Shown here one piece after another: positions 44,171 to 52,543 of a stretch of 64,000 bases of DNA. The translations under genes and the position numbers were made by a program. A model generated the notes under the pieces. The model did no database searches and was not told the origin of the DNA. It saw nothing but the letters and a program-made list of their open reading frames with translations. Every line of letters starts with the position of its first letter. The first letter of the stretch is position 1. The stretch comes from Kaistella flava (ex Peng et al. 2021) (GTDB lineage Bacteria; Bacteroidota; Bacteroidia; Flavobacteriales; Weeksellaceae). The stretch covers positions 992,001 to 1,056,000 of the forward strand of contig NZ_CP040442.1 of NCBI RefSeq assembly GCF_015191005.1, in the 5' to 3' direction.

Positions 44171-44710
44171 TTAATGAGAAGCAGTCGGAGGTGTACCGCC
44201 TTCTGGAACAAAAATAAGAGCTGCAGAATTCATGCAATATCTTTTTCCGGTAGGTTTTGGACCATCATCAAAAACATGACCTAAATGAGAACCACTTTTG
44301 CTGTCTACCACTTCGATCCGTCCCATTCCATCGCTGTTGTCTGTAATATATTTTACAGCATCTGGCGAAATAGGTTCGTAAAAACTTGGCCATCCTGTAC
44401 CTGAATCAAATTTTGTAGCAGAACTGAAAACGGGTTGCAATGATGCCGCAGAATAATAAGTTCCTTTTTTATAAAAATGATCATATTTCCCAGTAAAAGC
44501 AACTTCTGTCCCTTTTCCACGAAGAATCTCATACTGTTCTGGAGTAAGTCTCTTTTTCCATTCGGCATCAGAAAGCTGCATTGGATATTGATTAGAAACC
44601 TCTTTACTCTTTTGCATCCTATTATTTTTGTTTTCATTCTGAGCTTTGTTGCAGCTCAAGGCAAAAACAGTCAATAAGAGCATTAAATAATGACTTAATT
44701 TATTAAACAT
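44171..44710 (-). CDS. msrB: Peptide-methionine (R)-S-oxide reductase, lipoprotein form
   Basis: The 179-residue protein has a lipoprotein signal (Cys20 in ALSC) and an MsrB domain with [36 protein letters not shown] and catalytic Cys159. The two CxxC zinc motifs of many MsrB proteins are replaced (SAAS and SKSG), and no second Cys remains in the mature domain. It should repair methionine-R-sulfoxide in envelope proteins. It heads the operon msrB-cytochrome b-molybdopterin subunit. Confidence 0.92.
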   Translation of the reverse strand: MFNKLSHYLMLLLTVFALSCNKAQNENKNNRMQKSKEVSNQYPMQLSDAEWKKRLTPEQYEILRGKGTEVAFTGKYDHFYKKGTYYSAASLQPVFSSATKFDSGTGWPSFYEPISPDAVKYITDNSDGMGRIEVVDSKSGSHLGHVFDDGPKPTGKRYCMNSAALIFVPEGGTPPTASH

Positions 44711-44765
44711 AATATAAAATTTTAGATGAGTTATTTAACTTAAAAACCTTTACCATTATGTACGA

Positions 44766-44773
44766 CAAAAGTA
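44766..44773 (-). promoter_or_regulatory. -7 element for the msrB operon
   Basis: TACTTTTG on the minus strand fits TAnnTTTG, 55 bp before the ATG at 44710. Confidence 0.45.
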
Positions 44774-44950
44774 GAATAAAAGATTGAATGTGAGTACATT
44801 TCAAAAAAAATAAATAATATTTAAGTAAGAATAACTAAGTAAAAAAACGAAAAAACAGCTGATTCATTCAGTTTTAAAGCTTAATAAAAACTGGTCTTTT
44901 CTTTTAAAAAAAATGGAGTTAAGACGATAAGCTTTAGCTCCGTTTCTTCG

Positions 44951-44958
44951 TAATTTTG
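44951..44958 (+). promoter_or_regulatory. -7 element for the Met-rich lipoprotein
   Basis: TAATTTTG fits TAnnTTTG, 35 bp before the ATG at 44994. A TTTAG about 14 bp upstream is a weak -33 candidate. Confidence 0.45.
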
Positions 44959-44993
44959 TATTAGCAAATTTTTCATATTTAAAATTCAACATT

Positions 44994-45251
44994 ATGAAAA
45001 CTACTTTTTTAGCAATTGCAACTTTAGCTATTATGGCTTCTTGTGCAAAAAAAACGGAGACTTCTGATAATATGATGAATGATACCACCCCCGCTATGGT
45101 CAGTGACAGCACAATGCAGAATAATGAGATGACCGACAGTACAAAAATGAAAAGCGACAAAATGATGAAGCAGGATTCAGTGATGAAACATGAGGCAATG
45201 ATGAAAGACGATGCAGTGATGAAGAAAGATAGGAAAATGACGGAAAAATAA
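44994..45251 (+). CDS. Met-rich small lipoprotein
   Basis: The 85-residue protein opens MKTTFLAIATLAIMASC, a lipoprotein signal with Cys17. The mature 69 residues contain 13 Met, regularly placed at about 35, 41, 46, 52, 57/58, 64, 69/70, 76 and 82 within a Lys/Asp/Ser-rich helix-like region. No family is recognised. It is divergent from msrB, 283 bp apart. A role as a methionine-oxidation sink or a copper/silver binder is possible and untested. Confidence 0.75.
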   Translation: MKTTFLAIATLAIMASCAKKTETSDNMMNDTTPAMVSDSTMQNNEMTDSTKMKSDKMMKQDSVMKHEAMMKDDAVMKKDRKMTEK

Positions 45252-45273
45252 TATCGTTATTTTTAAATAAAAT

Positions 45274-45314
45274 AAAGCAGAACGTTGATATCAATTAGCT
45301 TTCTGCTTTTTTTT
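45274..45314 (+). terminator. Terminator after the Met-rich lipoprotein
   Basis: AAAGCAGAA (45274-45282) pairs with TTCTGCTTT (45301-45309) across an 18-nt loop, followed by a T run. Confidence 0.8.
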
Positions 45315-45416
45315 TAAATAAATAAAACTATTCTCACCCTAAGGAAAAGTAATTTTTTTGAACAGCATTAAATGATTCACTTTTAAAAAAAACCTCATCA
45401 AGTTATAATATTGCTT

Positions 45417-45424
45417 TATTTTTG
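45417..45424 (+). promoter_or_regulatory. -7 element upstream of the SulP gene
   Basis: TATTTTTG fits TAnnTTTG. It lies 19 bp before the leader ORF at 45444 and 63 bp before sulP. Confidence 0.45.
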
Positions 45425-45443
45425 CATCTGTACCAAAATTAGC

Positions 45444-45491
45444 ATGAAAATCCGTCGAGGTAGCTTATCTCAAAAATTTAAAAAGACATGA
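45444..45491 (+). CDS. Possible 15-residue leader peptide of the SulP gene
   Basis: ATG at 45444 opens a frame encoding MKIRRGSLSQKFKKT, and its TGA stop overlaps the sulP ATG as ATGA. It starts about 20 bp after a -7 element, so it would be the first frame in the transcript. The overlap would allow translational coupling. It may also be chance. Confidence 0.35.
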   Translation: MKIRRGSLSQKFKKT

Positions 45492-47023
45492 AGATTGCCC
45501 TCAACCTATTTGACTTTACTCAAAAAGTAAATTACAGAAACGAAATATTAGCAGGACTAACGGTCGCAATGACCATGATCCCGGAATCTTTATCATTTGC
45601 AATTCTGGCAGGTTTTCCCCCGCTCGTTGGTTTATACGCTGCTTTTATTGCTGGCTTGATCACCGCAGTTTTTGGAGGCAGACCAGGAATGGTTTCCGGT
45701 GGTGCTGGAGCAACGGTAGTCGTTTTAATTGCCTTAATGCGTTCTAACGGACTTGAATATGTCTTCGCCGCCGTTGCACTTGCGGGAGTGATTCAAATTT
45801 TAATCGGTCTATTTAAATTCAGTAAATTCATAAGACTCGTTCCGCAGCCGGTAATGTACGGTTTTGTCAATGGATTGGCCATCATCATTTTTATGGCGCA
45901 ACTCAATCAATTCAAAGTTCTGTCGAATGGACAACTGACATGGTTGCAAGGAGAACCATTAATGATTATGATTGGTTTAGTGGCTTTAACAATTGCCATC
46001 GTTGTTTTATTTCCTAAGATTACAAAAAAAATTCCTGCCTCTTTAGTGGCAATTATTGTCGTATTTGCTTTGGTCGTTGGATTTGGAATCAATACGAAAA
46101 CTGTTCAGGATATCGCTTCAGTTAAAGGTGGTTTTCCTCCTTTTCATATTCCTAATATTCCTTTTAGTTTGGAAGCTTTTAAAATCATACTTCCCTACTC
46201 GATGATCTTTGCAGCGGTTGGATTGACAGAAGGACTTTTGACCTTAAATTTAGTCGATGAAATGACTGGAACAAAAGGAAATGGAAACCGCGAATGTATC
46301 GCACAGGGAACTTCGAATATTGCCAATGGTTTCTTTTTCGGAATGGGCGGTTGTCCGATGATTGCTCAAACTCTCGTGAATCTTTCAGCCGGATCTCGCG
46401 CAAGACTTTCGGGAATTATCGCAGCAATAACTATTTTACTGATTATTCTTTTCGGAGCTCCCATTATTGGTAAATTACCGATGGCTGCTTTGGTCGGCGT
46501 AATGATCATGGTCGCTTTCGGAACTTTTGAATGGGCAAGTTTTAAAATTATTAAAAAAATGCCGAAACACGATATCTTCGTCGGAGTTTTGGTCGCAATT
46601 ATTACAGTTATTTTGCACAATTTAGCTTTAGCAGTTTTGGTAGGTGTTATTATTTCTGCTCTTGTATTTGCTTGGGAAAGTGCGAAAAGAATTCGGGCGA
46701 GAACAACTATAGATGCAGAAGGAATAAAACATTATGATATATACGGTCCTTTATTTTTCGGATCCGTGATGGCATTTTCGGAGAAGTTTACGGTTGCCGA
46801 AGATCCTGATACGATTATCATCAACTTCAAAGAATCCCGTATTACAGATATGTCGGCAATTGAAGCCGTGAATTCAATTACCAAAAAATACAGTGAAGCT
46901 GGAAAAACAGTTCATCTTCAAAATCTAAGTGCTGATTGTATTCGACTTTTAAATAATGCCGAAGCAGTAATTGATGTGAATATTATTAAAGATCCTGAAT
47001 ATTTGGTGGCGATTGAAAAATAG
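45488..47023 (+). CDS. SulP-family anion permease with STAS domain
   Basis: The 511-residue transporter has about twelve membrane segments with the SulP motifs AGLTVAMTMIPESLSFAILA (about 22-41), PPLVGLYAAF and GMVSGGAGATVVVL. A C-terminal STAS domain (about 400-511) follows, with KHYDIYGPLFFGS and DMSAIEAVNSI. It may carry sulfate or bicarbonate; the substrate cannot be read from sequence. The start ATG overlaps the TGA of a possible leader peptide. Confidence 0.9.
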   Translation: MKIALNLFDFTQKVNYRNEILAGLTVAMTMIPESLSFAILAGFPPLVGLYAAFIAGLITAVFGGRPGMVSGGAGATVVVLIALMRSNGLEYVFAAVALAGVIQILIGLFKFSKFIRLVPQPVMYGFVNGLAIIIFMAQLNQFKVLSNGQLTWLQGEPLMIMIGLVALTIAIVVLFPKITKKIPASLVAIIVVFALVVGFGINTKTVQDIASVKGGFPPFHIPNIPFSLEAFKIILPYSMIFAAVGLTEGLLTLNLVDEMTGTKGNGNRECIAQGTSNIANGFFFGMGGCPMIAQTLVNLSAGSRARLSGIIAAITILLIILFGAPIIGKLPMAALVGVMIMVAFGTFEWASFKIIKKMPKHDIFVGVLVAIITVILHNLALAVLVGVIISALVFAWESAKRIRARTTIDAEGIKHYDIYGPLFFGSVMAFSEKFTVAEDPDTIIINFKESRITDMSAIEAVNSITKKYSEAGKTVHLQNLSADCIRLLNNAEAVIDVNIIKDPEYLVAIEK

Positions 47024-47078
47024 AAATTCCTTCCCGCTATCTCAAGCTTTTAATTTCTAAAGGTGATTGATTTTGAAA

Positions 47079-47390
47079 TTAATTCCAGAAATAAGTTGAC
47101 AGGAAATTCACAACTCGGTTCATATCCTGTCTCATTGAAAAGGCAAGCAGATATTTTAACTGAAAAAGGAGCGGCTCAATCCCGTTGGATAATTTCAGAA
47201 ATTCACGTTCCGGAATGATGCCGTAACATTTACCGTTATGCATAATATTCAATGCTCGATCTCCCAAAGACACGGTCATACTTCCTAATTTTTTATAAAA
47301 AGTATGTTCACTAATTTTTACAAAGCCGTCTTCCAGCATTTCAGAAATCAGTTTATTAAAGAGTTTTTGTCCTTCCGGAGATAGATTCAT
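47079..47390 (-). CDS. Hypothetical protein
   Basis: The 103-residue soluble protein (MNLSPEGQKLFNKLISEMLE) has no recognised motif, signal peptide or membrane segment. It has a helical start, a strand-rich centre (MTVSLGDRALNIMHNGKCYG) and a C-terminal helix. It is convergent with the SulP gene. Its function is unknown. Confidence 0.6.
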   Translation of the reverse strand: MNLSPEGQKLFNKLISEMLEDGFVKISEHTFYKKLGSMTVSLGDRALNIMHNGKCYGIIPEREFLKLSNGIEPLLFQLKYLLAFSMRQDMNRVVNFLSTYFWN

Positions 47391-47611
47391 GATGATAAAA
47401 TAACAAGGTAAAATTAATAAAAGTAACTATAAAAACAATCACAAAATTTTTTAATATTATTTAAAATCCTTTAAGACACCATTTTATAATGTAGATTTTA
47501 TTTCAATTTTATTCATTTCTAATAGATAAAAGCAATTATTAACACCCAACTATATTTAAAATATTCATTGAAATTATCGATTTAAAAAAGAAAATCACTT
47601 GAAATCTAATA

Positions 47612-47619
47612 TATCTTTG
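47612..47619 (+). promoter_or_regulatory. -7 element for the large glycosyltransferase gene
   Basis: TATCTTTG fits TAnnTTTG and lies 20 bp before the ATG at 47640. Confidence 0.5.
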
Positions 47620-47639
47620 ATTAACAAATTAAACAAAAG

Positions 47640-50600
47640 ATGTCAGAGAATTCAAGACAAATATTTCAAACTAATGATGCAAAAAGATACAAAGTTACCA
47701 AATGGACTTTACGCACCATCGCATCTGTTCTTCTTTTCATAGTCGTGGTTGTAGGTATTGCTGTAGCTCGGGGAAAAAACCCTTCGATGCCACAAATGAA
47801 TTCTATCCAGAAATCATTTGAATCAAAAATAAACCCGGACAATACATTCACTTTAGCAACTCCGCTGAATAAAAAATTTAAAGGTTTCAAAGATTTTCTG
47901 CAGAAAAAAATCATGGCAGAAGAAGCAAAAACCAATGTCGTGAATGCTCAACTGATTCGCGGTGCCTTTTATGTTCCATGGTCTCCCCTTTCGCTGTACG
48001 ATCTTAGAACGAACGGAAGCAAACTGAACACCATTTATCCAGAGTGGTTTTTCATCAATCCAAAAACCTATCAGCTGGATTCCCGAATCGACAAAGAAGC
48101 GCTTGAGGTGATGAAACATCATAAATTGAGTATCCAGCCGATTCTTAATAATTTCATTTCAATTCCCGGAAAACAAGGGAATTTCAGCGGTGATTTACTG
48201 CACACCGTTCTTCATAATCAGAAAATTCAGAACCAACTTATTGGTCAGATTATTACGACTTTAAAAGCAAACGATCTGCAGGGAATTAATATTGATTTTG
48301 AAGAAATGAAGGAAAACTCAGATGAATTTCTGAATGCTTTCATGAAAAATTTATATACGCAGTTTAAACAAAACGGCTTAATTGTTTCCATCGACATCAT
48401 GGCAGACAATACCGATTACAATCATAATTATTTAAAAGATTACACCGATTATTTTATCGTGATGGCTTATGATCAGTTTAATGACAATTCACAAGCTGGA
48501 CCAATCAGCGATCAGAAATGGATTGAAAAACAACTCGATCAAATTGCAAAAGATATTCCCTCTGAAAAACTAATCCTAGGTATCGGTGCCTACGGAAGAC
48601 AATGGATTACCGATGAAAATGGTACGCGAACAGAAGACTTAACATACAGCCAGGTTATTGATCGCGCCAAGATTTCAAAATCTTCCATAAATTTTGATGA
48701 AAATTCCTACAACCTTCATTATGCTTACAATTTTTCGGGAAGTAATGATGAACCCGCTTCTAAAAACAGTGTTTGGTTTACGGATGCTGCAACTGCTTAT
48801 AATATCATCCGGTTTTCTGATGATTACCGAAATGCCGGCACTGCACTTTGGAGATTAGGAAGTGAGGATCCTCGAATTTGGTCTTTTTATGCCCGAGATT
48901 TAAGTACTGAAAGTCTAAAGAAAAATCCTTTCAATTACACTATTCTAGAGATGATGCCTCCCAATTTCAACAGTAAACCAACGGCAATCGGAAGTGGTGA
49001 AATTATTAACATTTTATATTCTCCGGAACAAGGTCGAACCAGAATTCAGACCGATAAAAATGAAAACTTAATCGCGTCTGAAAGTTATGCACAATTGCCA
49101 TCTGGCTTTCTCTATGAAAAATTTGCGGAAGACAGTACTAAAATTGGACCTGGCCATAAGATTATTTTAACTTTCGACGACGGACCAAGCGCGAAATACA
49201 CGCCGAAAATTCTCGACATTTTAGAAAGAGAAAAAGTTCCGGCGACCTTCTTTTTAATTGGTGAAAATGCAGAAGCCAATATTCCTTTGGTTCAAAGAAT
49301 TAACCGCGACGGCTTCGAAATTGGGAATCATACTTTCACGCACGGGAATCTGGCGAAAATGTCTCCTGCAAGAGCTGCTTTAGAATTGAAAACGACGCGT
49401 TCTTTAATTGAATGCATTACCGGAAAATCCACCGTTCTTTTCCGCGCGCCTTACAATGCGGATTCTGAACCTCAGACTTACGAGGAACTCGAACCTTTGG
49501 TGCAAAGTAAAAGAGATAATTATATCGCGATTGGTGAAAGTATCGATCCGAACGATTGGGATCCAAAAATGAATGCAGATTCGATCGTCAACCGAACCAT
49601 TCGTTTTGCGACTCAGAATAATGCGAGTATTATTCTGCTGCACGATTCAGGTGGCGATACAAGACAGCCTACTGTAGATGCATTGCCTAGAATCATTAAA
49701 TATTTTAAAGACAAAGGATGTAAGTTCACGACCGTTGCAGATTTAATGAAGGTTCCGGAAGATCAATTAATGCCACCGGTAAAAAGAAGCTGGAAAAATG
49801 ATCTGAATTTCTTTTTCGCTTCTGCAAGTTACTGGATCGGACAAGTCATTTATTCGCTCTTCCTGATTGGAATTATTCTGTCCATGAGCCGAATGATTTT
49901 CATGGGAGTTCTGGCTTATCTTCAAACCAAAAAAGAAAAGAAATTACAGGCCGTATTCAAAGGAATTCCAGACGGTTTACAAGTAAGTATTATTGTTCCT
50001 GCCTATAATGAAGAAATGAATTCAATAAGAACCGTAGATTCTTTATTAAGTCAGGATTATCCCTATATCAATATCGTTTTTGTGGATGATGGAAGTAAGG
50101 ACAACACTTTTGAAAATGTAAAAAAAGCCTTTGAAGGAAATCCTAAAGTTAAAGTCTTCACCAAATCAAACGGTGGAAAAGCCTCCGCTTTAAATTTCGG
50201 AATTTCAAAAACCGATTCAGAATTTGTGGTTTGCATTGATGCAGATACGCAACTGAAATCCGATGCTGTTACCCAATTGATGAATACTTTTTATTTGGCA
50301 GGAAAACCAACGGAGGTTGGTGCTGTAGCAGGAAACGTAAAAGTCGGCAACGAAATTAACATGATTACGAAATGGCAAAGTATTGAATATATTACTTCTC
50401 AAAATTTTGACCGTCGTGCCTTTTCTTTACTCAACTGTATTACGGTAATTCCAGGAGCTTTAGGAGCCTTCCGAAGAGAAGCTGTTATACAGGCTGGCGG
50501 ATTTACAACCGATACATTAGCGGAAGACTGTGATTTAACAATGCGATTGCACAAACTGGGATATATTATTGAACAGTGTAATAATGCCATTTCCTACACC

Positions 50601-51077
50601 GAAGCGCCCGAAACTATCGGACAGTTTTTAAAACAACGCTTCCGCTGGAGTTTTGGAATTCTGCAAAGTTTTTGGAAACACCGTGATGCGATTTTCAGAA
50701 AAAAATATAAAAATTTCGGACGAGTTGCGTTGCCTAATATTTTGCTCTATCAGATTTTACTTCCGTTTTTAGCTCCACTCGCAGATTTGCTTTTGCTCGT
50801 AAGTTTAATTCTGTCCGGATTGGGGTTAATTGTTGCCGATCCGTATCACATCATTCTATACTATGTTATTTTCTCCCTCGTCGATATTTTAGGAGCTGCA
50901 GTGGCTTTTGCCTTCGAAAAAGAAAAATTCAGCAAACTGATCTGGATGATTCCTCAACGCGTAATCTATCGACAAATGATGTATTATATTTTGTTCAAAT
51001 CTTTCCGTAAAGCAGTGAAAGGAGAAATTCAAAACTGGGGAGTTCTGAAAAGAACAGGAAATGTGAAAACTGCATAA
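47640..51077 (+). CDS. Three-domain polysaccharide enzyme: GH18-like, NodB deacetylase, family-2 glycosyltransferase
   Basis: The 1145-residue protein has a cytoplasmic start and membrane segment (24-43). A GH18-like domain (about 105-410) follows, with LQGINIDFEE carrying the expected catalytic Glu near 221/222. Next is a NodB/CE4 deacetylase (about 505-700) with TFDDGPS (Asp513, Asp514) and GNHTFTHGN metal ligands, then membrane segments (about 725-765). A GT2 domain (about 775-1010) has VSIIVPAYNEE, FVDDGSKD, DADTQ, AEDCDL and QRFRW (999-1003), then C-terminal membrane helices. The parts fit synthesis, export and trimming of an N-acetylated surface polysaccharide; the polymer is not known. 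Confidence 0.9.
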   Translation: MSENSRQIFQTNDAKRYKVTKWTLRTIASVLLFIVVVVGIAVARGKNPSMPQMNSIQKSFESKINPDNTFTLATPLNKKFKGFKDFLQKKIMAEEAKTNVVNAQLIRGAFYVPWSPLSLYDLRTNGSKLNTIYPEWFFINPKTYQLDSRIDKEALEVMKHHKLSIQPILNNFISIPGKQGNFSGDLLHTVLHNQKIQNQLIGQIITTLKANDLQGINIDFEEMKENSDEFLNAFMKNLYTQFKQNGLIVSIDIMADNTDYNHNYLKDYTDYFIVMAYDQFNDNSQAGPISDQKWIEKQLDQIAKDIPSEKLILGIGAYGRQWITDENGTRTEDLTYSQVIDRAKISKSSINFDENSYNLHYAYNFSGSNDEPASKNSVWFTDAATAYNIIRFSDDYRNAGTALWRLGSEDPRIWSFYARDLSTESLKKNPFNYTILEMMPPNFNSKPTAIGSGEIINILYSPEQGRTRIQTDKNENLIASESYAQLPSGFLYEKFAEDSTKIGPGHKIILTFDDGPSAKYTPKILDILEREKVPATFFLIGENAEANIPLVQRINRDGFEIGNHTFTHGNLAKMSPARAALELKTTRSLIECITGKSTVLFRAPYNADSEPQTYEELEPLVQSKRDNYIAIGESIDPNDWDPKMNADSIVNRTIRFATQNNASIILLHDSGGDTRQPTVDALPRIIKYFKDKGCKFTTVADLMKVPEDQLMPPVKRSWKNDLNFFFASASYWIGQVIYSLFLIGIILSMSRMIFMGVLAYLQTKKEKKLQAVFKGIPDGLQVSIIVPAYNEEMNSIRTVDSLLSQDYPYINIVFVDDGSKDNTFENVKKAFEGNPKVKVFTKSNGGKASALNFGISKTDSEFVVCIDADTQLKSDAVTQLMNTFYLAGKPTEVGAVAGNVKVGNEINMITKWQSIEYITSQNFDRRAFSLLNCITVIPGALGAFRREAVIQAGGFTTDTLAEDCDLTMRLHKLGYIIEQCNNAISYTEAPETIGQFLKQRFRWSFGILQSFWKHRDAIFRKKYKNFGRVALPNILLYQILLPFLAPLADLLLLVSLILSGLGLIVADPYHIILYYVIFSLVDILGAAVAFAFEKEKFSKLIWMIPQRVIYRQMMYYILFKSFRKAVKGEIQNWGVLKRTGNVKTA

Positions 51078-51115
51078 TTTAATCCATTTTAATATCATTT
51101 ACAGATTCAAAGCAG

Positions 51116-51123
51116 TAACTTTG
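51116..51123 (+). promoter_or_regulatory. -7 element for the tolC-macA-macB operon
   Basis: TAACTTTG fits TAnnTTTG and lies 105 bp before the ATG at 51229, which implies a leader of about 100 nt. Confidence 0.4.
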
Positions 51124-51228
51124 ATTTAATATTTATTTAATTCAGGTTAATTTTGAGTTAAAACAAAAATCATACAATCGTTTGGTTTAGAATTTTCAGT
51201 CCTTAATATCGAGTATAAAATAGGAATT

Positions 51229-52539
51229 ATGAAAACAAAAATAGGATTTCTAATCATTCTGAATTTTTTTTATTTAAATGTTTTTTCACAAAATATTAAA
51301 TATCCGGATCAGTGGACTTTGCAGAATTCCATTGAATACGCAAAAACAAATAACTTCAGCATCACTTCTTTACGACTATCAAAAAACTCATCAGATCAAG
51401 ATCTTTTACAGGCAAAAGCAGCAAAATATCCAAATCTAAACGGAACTGTTTCGCAAGGAATCTTTGCCGTTAGCGGGAATAATGGATTTCATATTAATGG
51501 CGCAAATTCCCAAAGTATTGGTGCGAGTTCTTCTATGATTCTGTACCACGACAACAATATTAACAATACTGTTTTGTCAAAAGATTTATTGGTTCAAATG
51601 GCGAATTTATCTGTTAATGAAGCGGAAAATAATATTACGTTGAGTGTGACACAAGCATTTTTAAATGTGATGATGGCGCAGGAAAATCTTATTTACTTTC
51701 AAAACTTACTCTCCACAACTCAAATTCAACTTAAACAGGGAACGCAACTTTATAATGCCGGAAGTATTTCAAAATTAAACTTTCTGCAATTTCAGTCTCA
51801 GCAAGCACAGGACGAATATAATTTGGTTGCCGCCCAAAACACGCTACGAACAGATTTATTGAATTTAAAACAGCTTCTGCAATTGCCGTCATCTTATGAT
51901 TTTCAAATTTCGGCACCTTCAGATATTCTCGTCAGTGATGATATTAAAACGCTTCAGGAAGTTCAAAATTCGGCACAGACGAAAAGACCTGAAGTTAAAT
52001 ACGGTCAACTGAATATTGAAAATTCTGAAACCAATTTAAAAATTGCACAATCTTCCATTAAACCTACTTTAAGTTTGGCAGGAAATATTTCGACTAATTA
52101 TTCTCAGGGAAACGGCAATTATTTTAATCAGTTAGGAAATCAGTTTTATTTACCGGTTGGTTTAAGTCTGGGAATTCCCATTTACAATAACCGAATTTAT
52201 AGAACCAACATCGAAAAATCGAAAATCGAAATACAGCAAGCTAATCTAAGTTTACAAAATACCAGAACGGTTTTAAATCAACAGATCGAACAGGCTTTCA
52301 TTAATCTTCAAAATTCAATTTCGCAATATGAATCAGCCGAAAAGCAAATGAAAATTAACGAAGAAACTTATTCTATTGTTAATGCACAGCTGAAACTTGG
52401 TGCCATTGATTATGTGCAACTTCAGCAACAGAAACTGATTTATATTCAAGCTCTTCAAAATTATTTACAGGCAAAATACTCGGCAGTTCTCAATAAGAAA
52501 ATCTACGAATTCTACGCCGGGCAAGAAATTAATTTGTAA
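51229..52539 (+). CDS. TolC-family outer membrane efflux protein
   Basis: The 436-residue protein has a signal peptide (1-20, ending VFSQ) and two OEP repeats of long helices (SLRLSKNSSDQDLLQAKAAK and NSETNLKIAQSSIKPTLSLA). It should form the outer-membrane tunnel for the efflux pump encoded next. The adaptor gene starts 4 bp after its stop. Confidence 0.92.
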   Translation: MKTKIGFLIILNFFYLNVFSQNIKYPDQWTLQNSIEYAKTNNFSITSLRLSKNSSDQDLLQAKAAKYPNLNGTVSQGIFAVSGNNGFHINGANSQSIGASSSMILYHDNNINNTVLSKDLLVQMANLSVNEAENNITLSVTQAFLNVMMAQENLIYFQNLLSTTQIQLKQGTQLYNAGSISKLNFLQFQSQQAQDEYNLVAAQNTLRTDLLNLKQLLQLPSSYDFQISAPSDILVSDDIKTLQEVQNSAQTKRPEVKYGQLNIENSETNLKIAQSSIKPTLSLAGNISTNYSQGNGNYFNQLGNQFYLPVGLSLGIPIYNNRIYRTNIEKSKIEIQQANLSLQNTRTVLNQQIEQAFINLQNSISQYESAEKQMKINEETYSIVNAQLKLGAIDYVQLQQQKLIYIQALQNYLQAKYSAVLNKKIYEFYAGQEINL

Positions 52540-52543
52540 AAAC

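Noticed and set aside
44864..45160. 98-codon minus-strand frame opposite the Met-rich lipoprotein
   Set aside because: It overlaps a gene with a good signal peptide and promoter. The hydrophobic stretch is the complement of Met/Lys codons.
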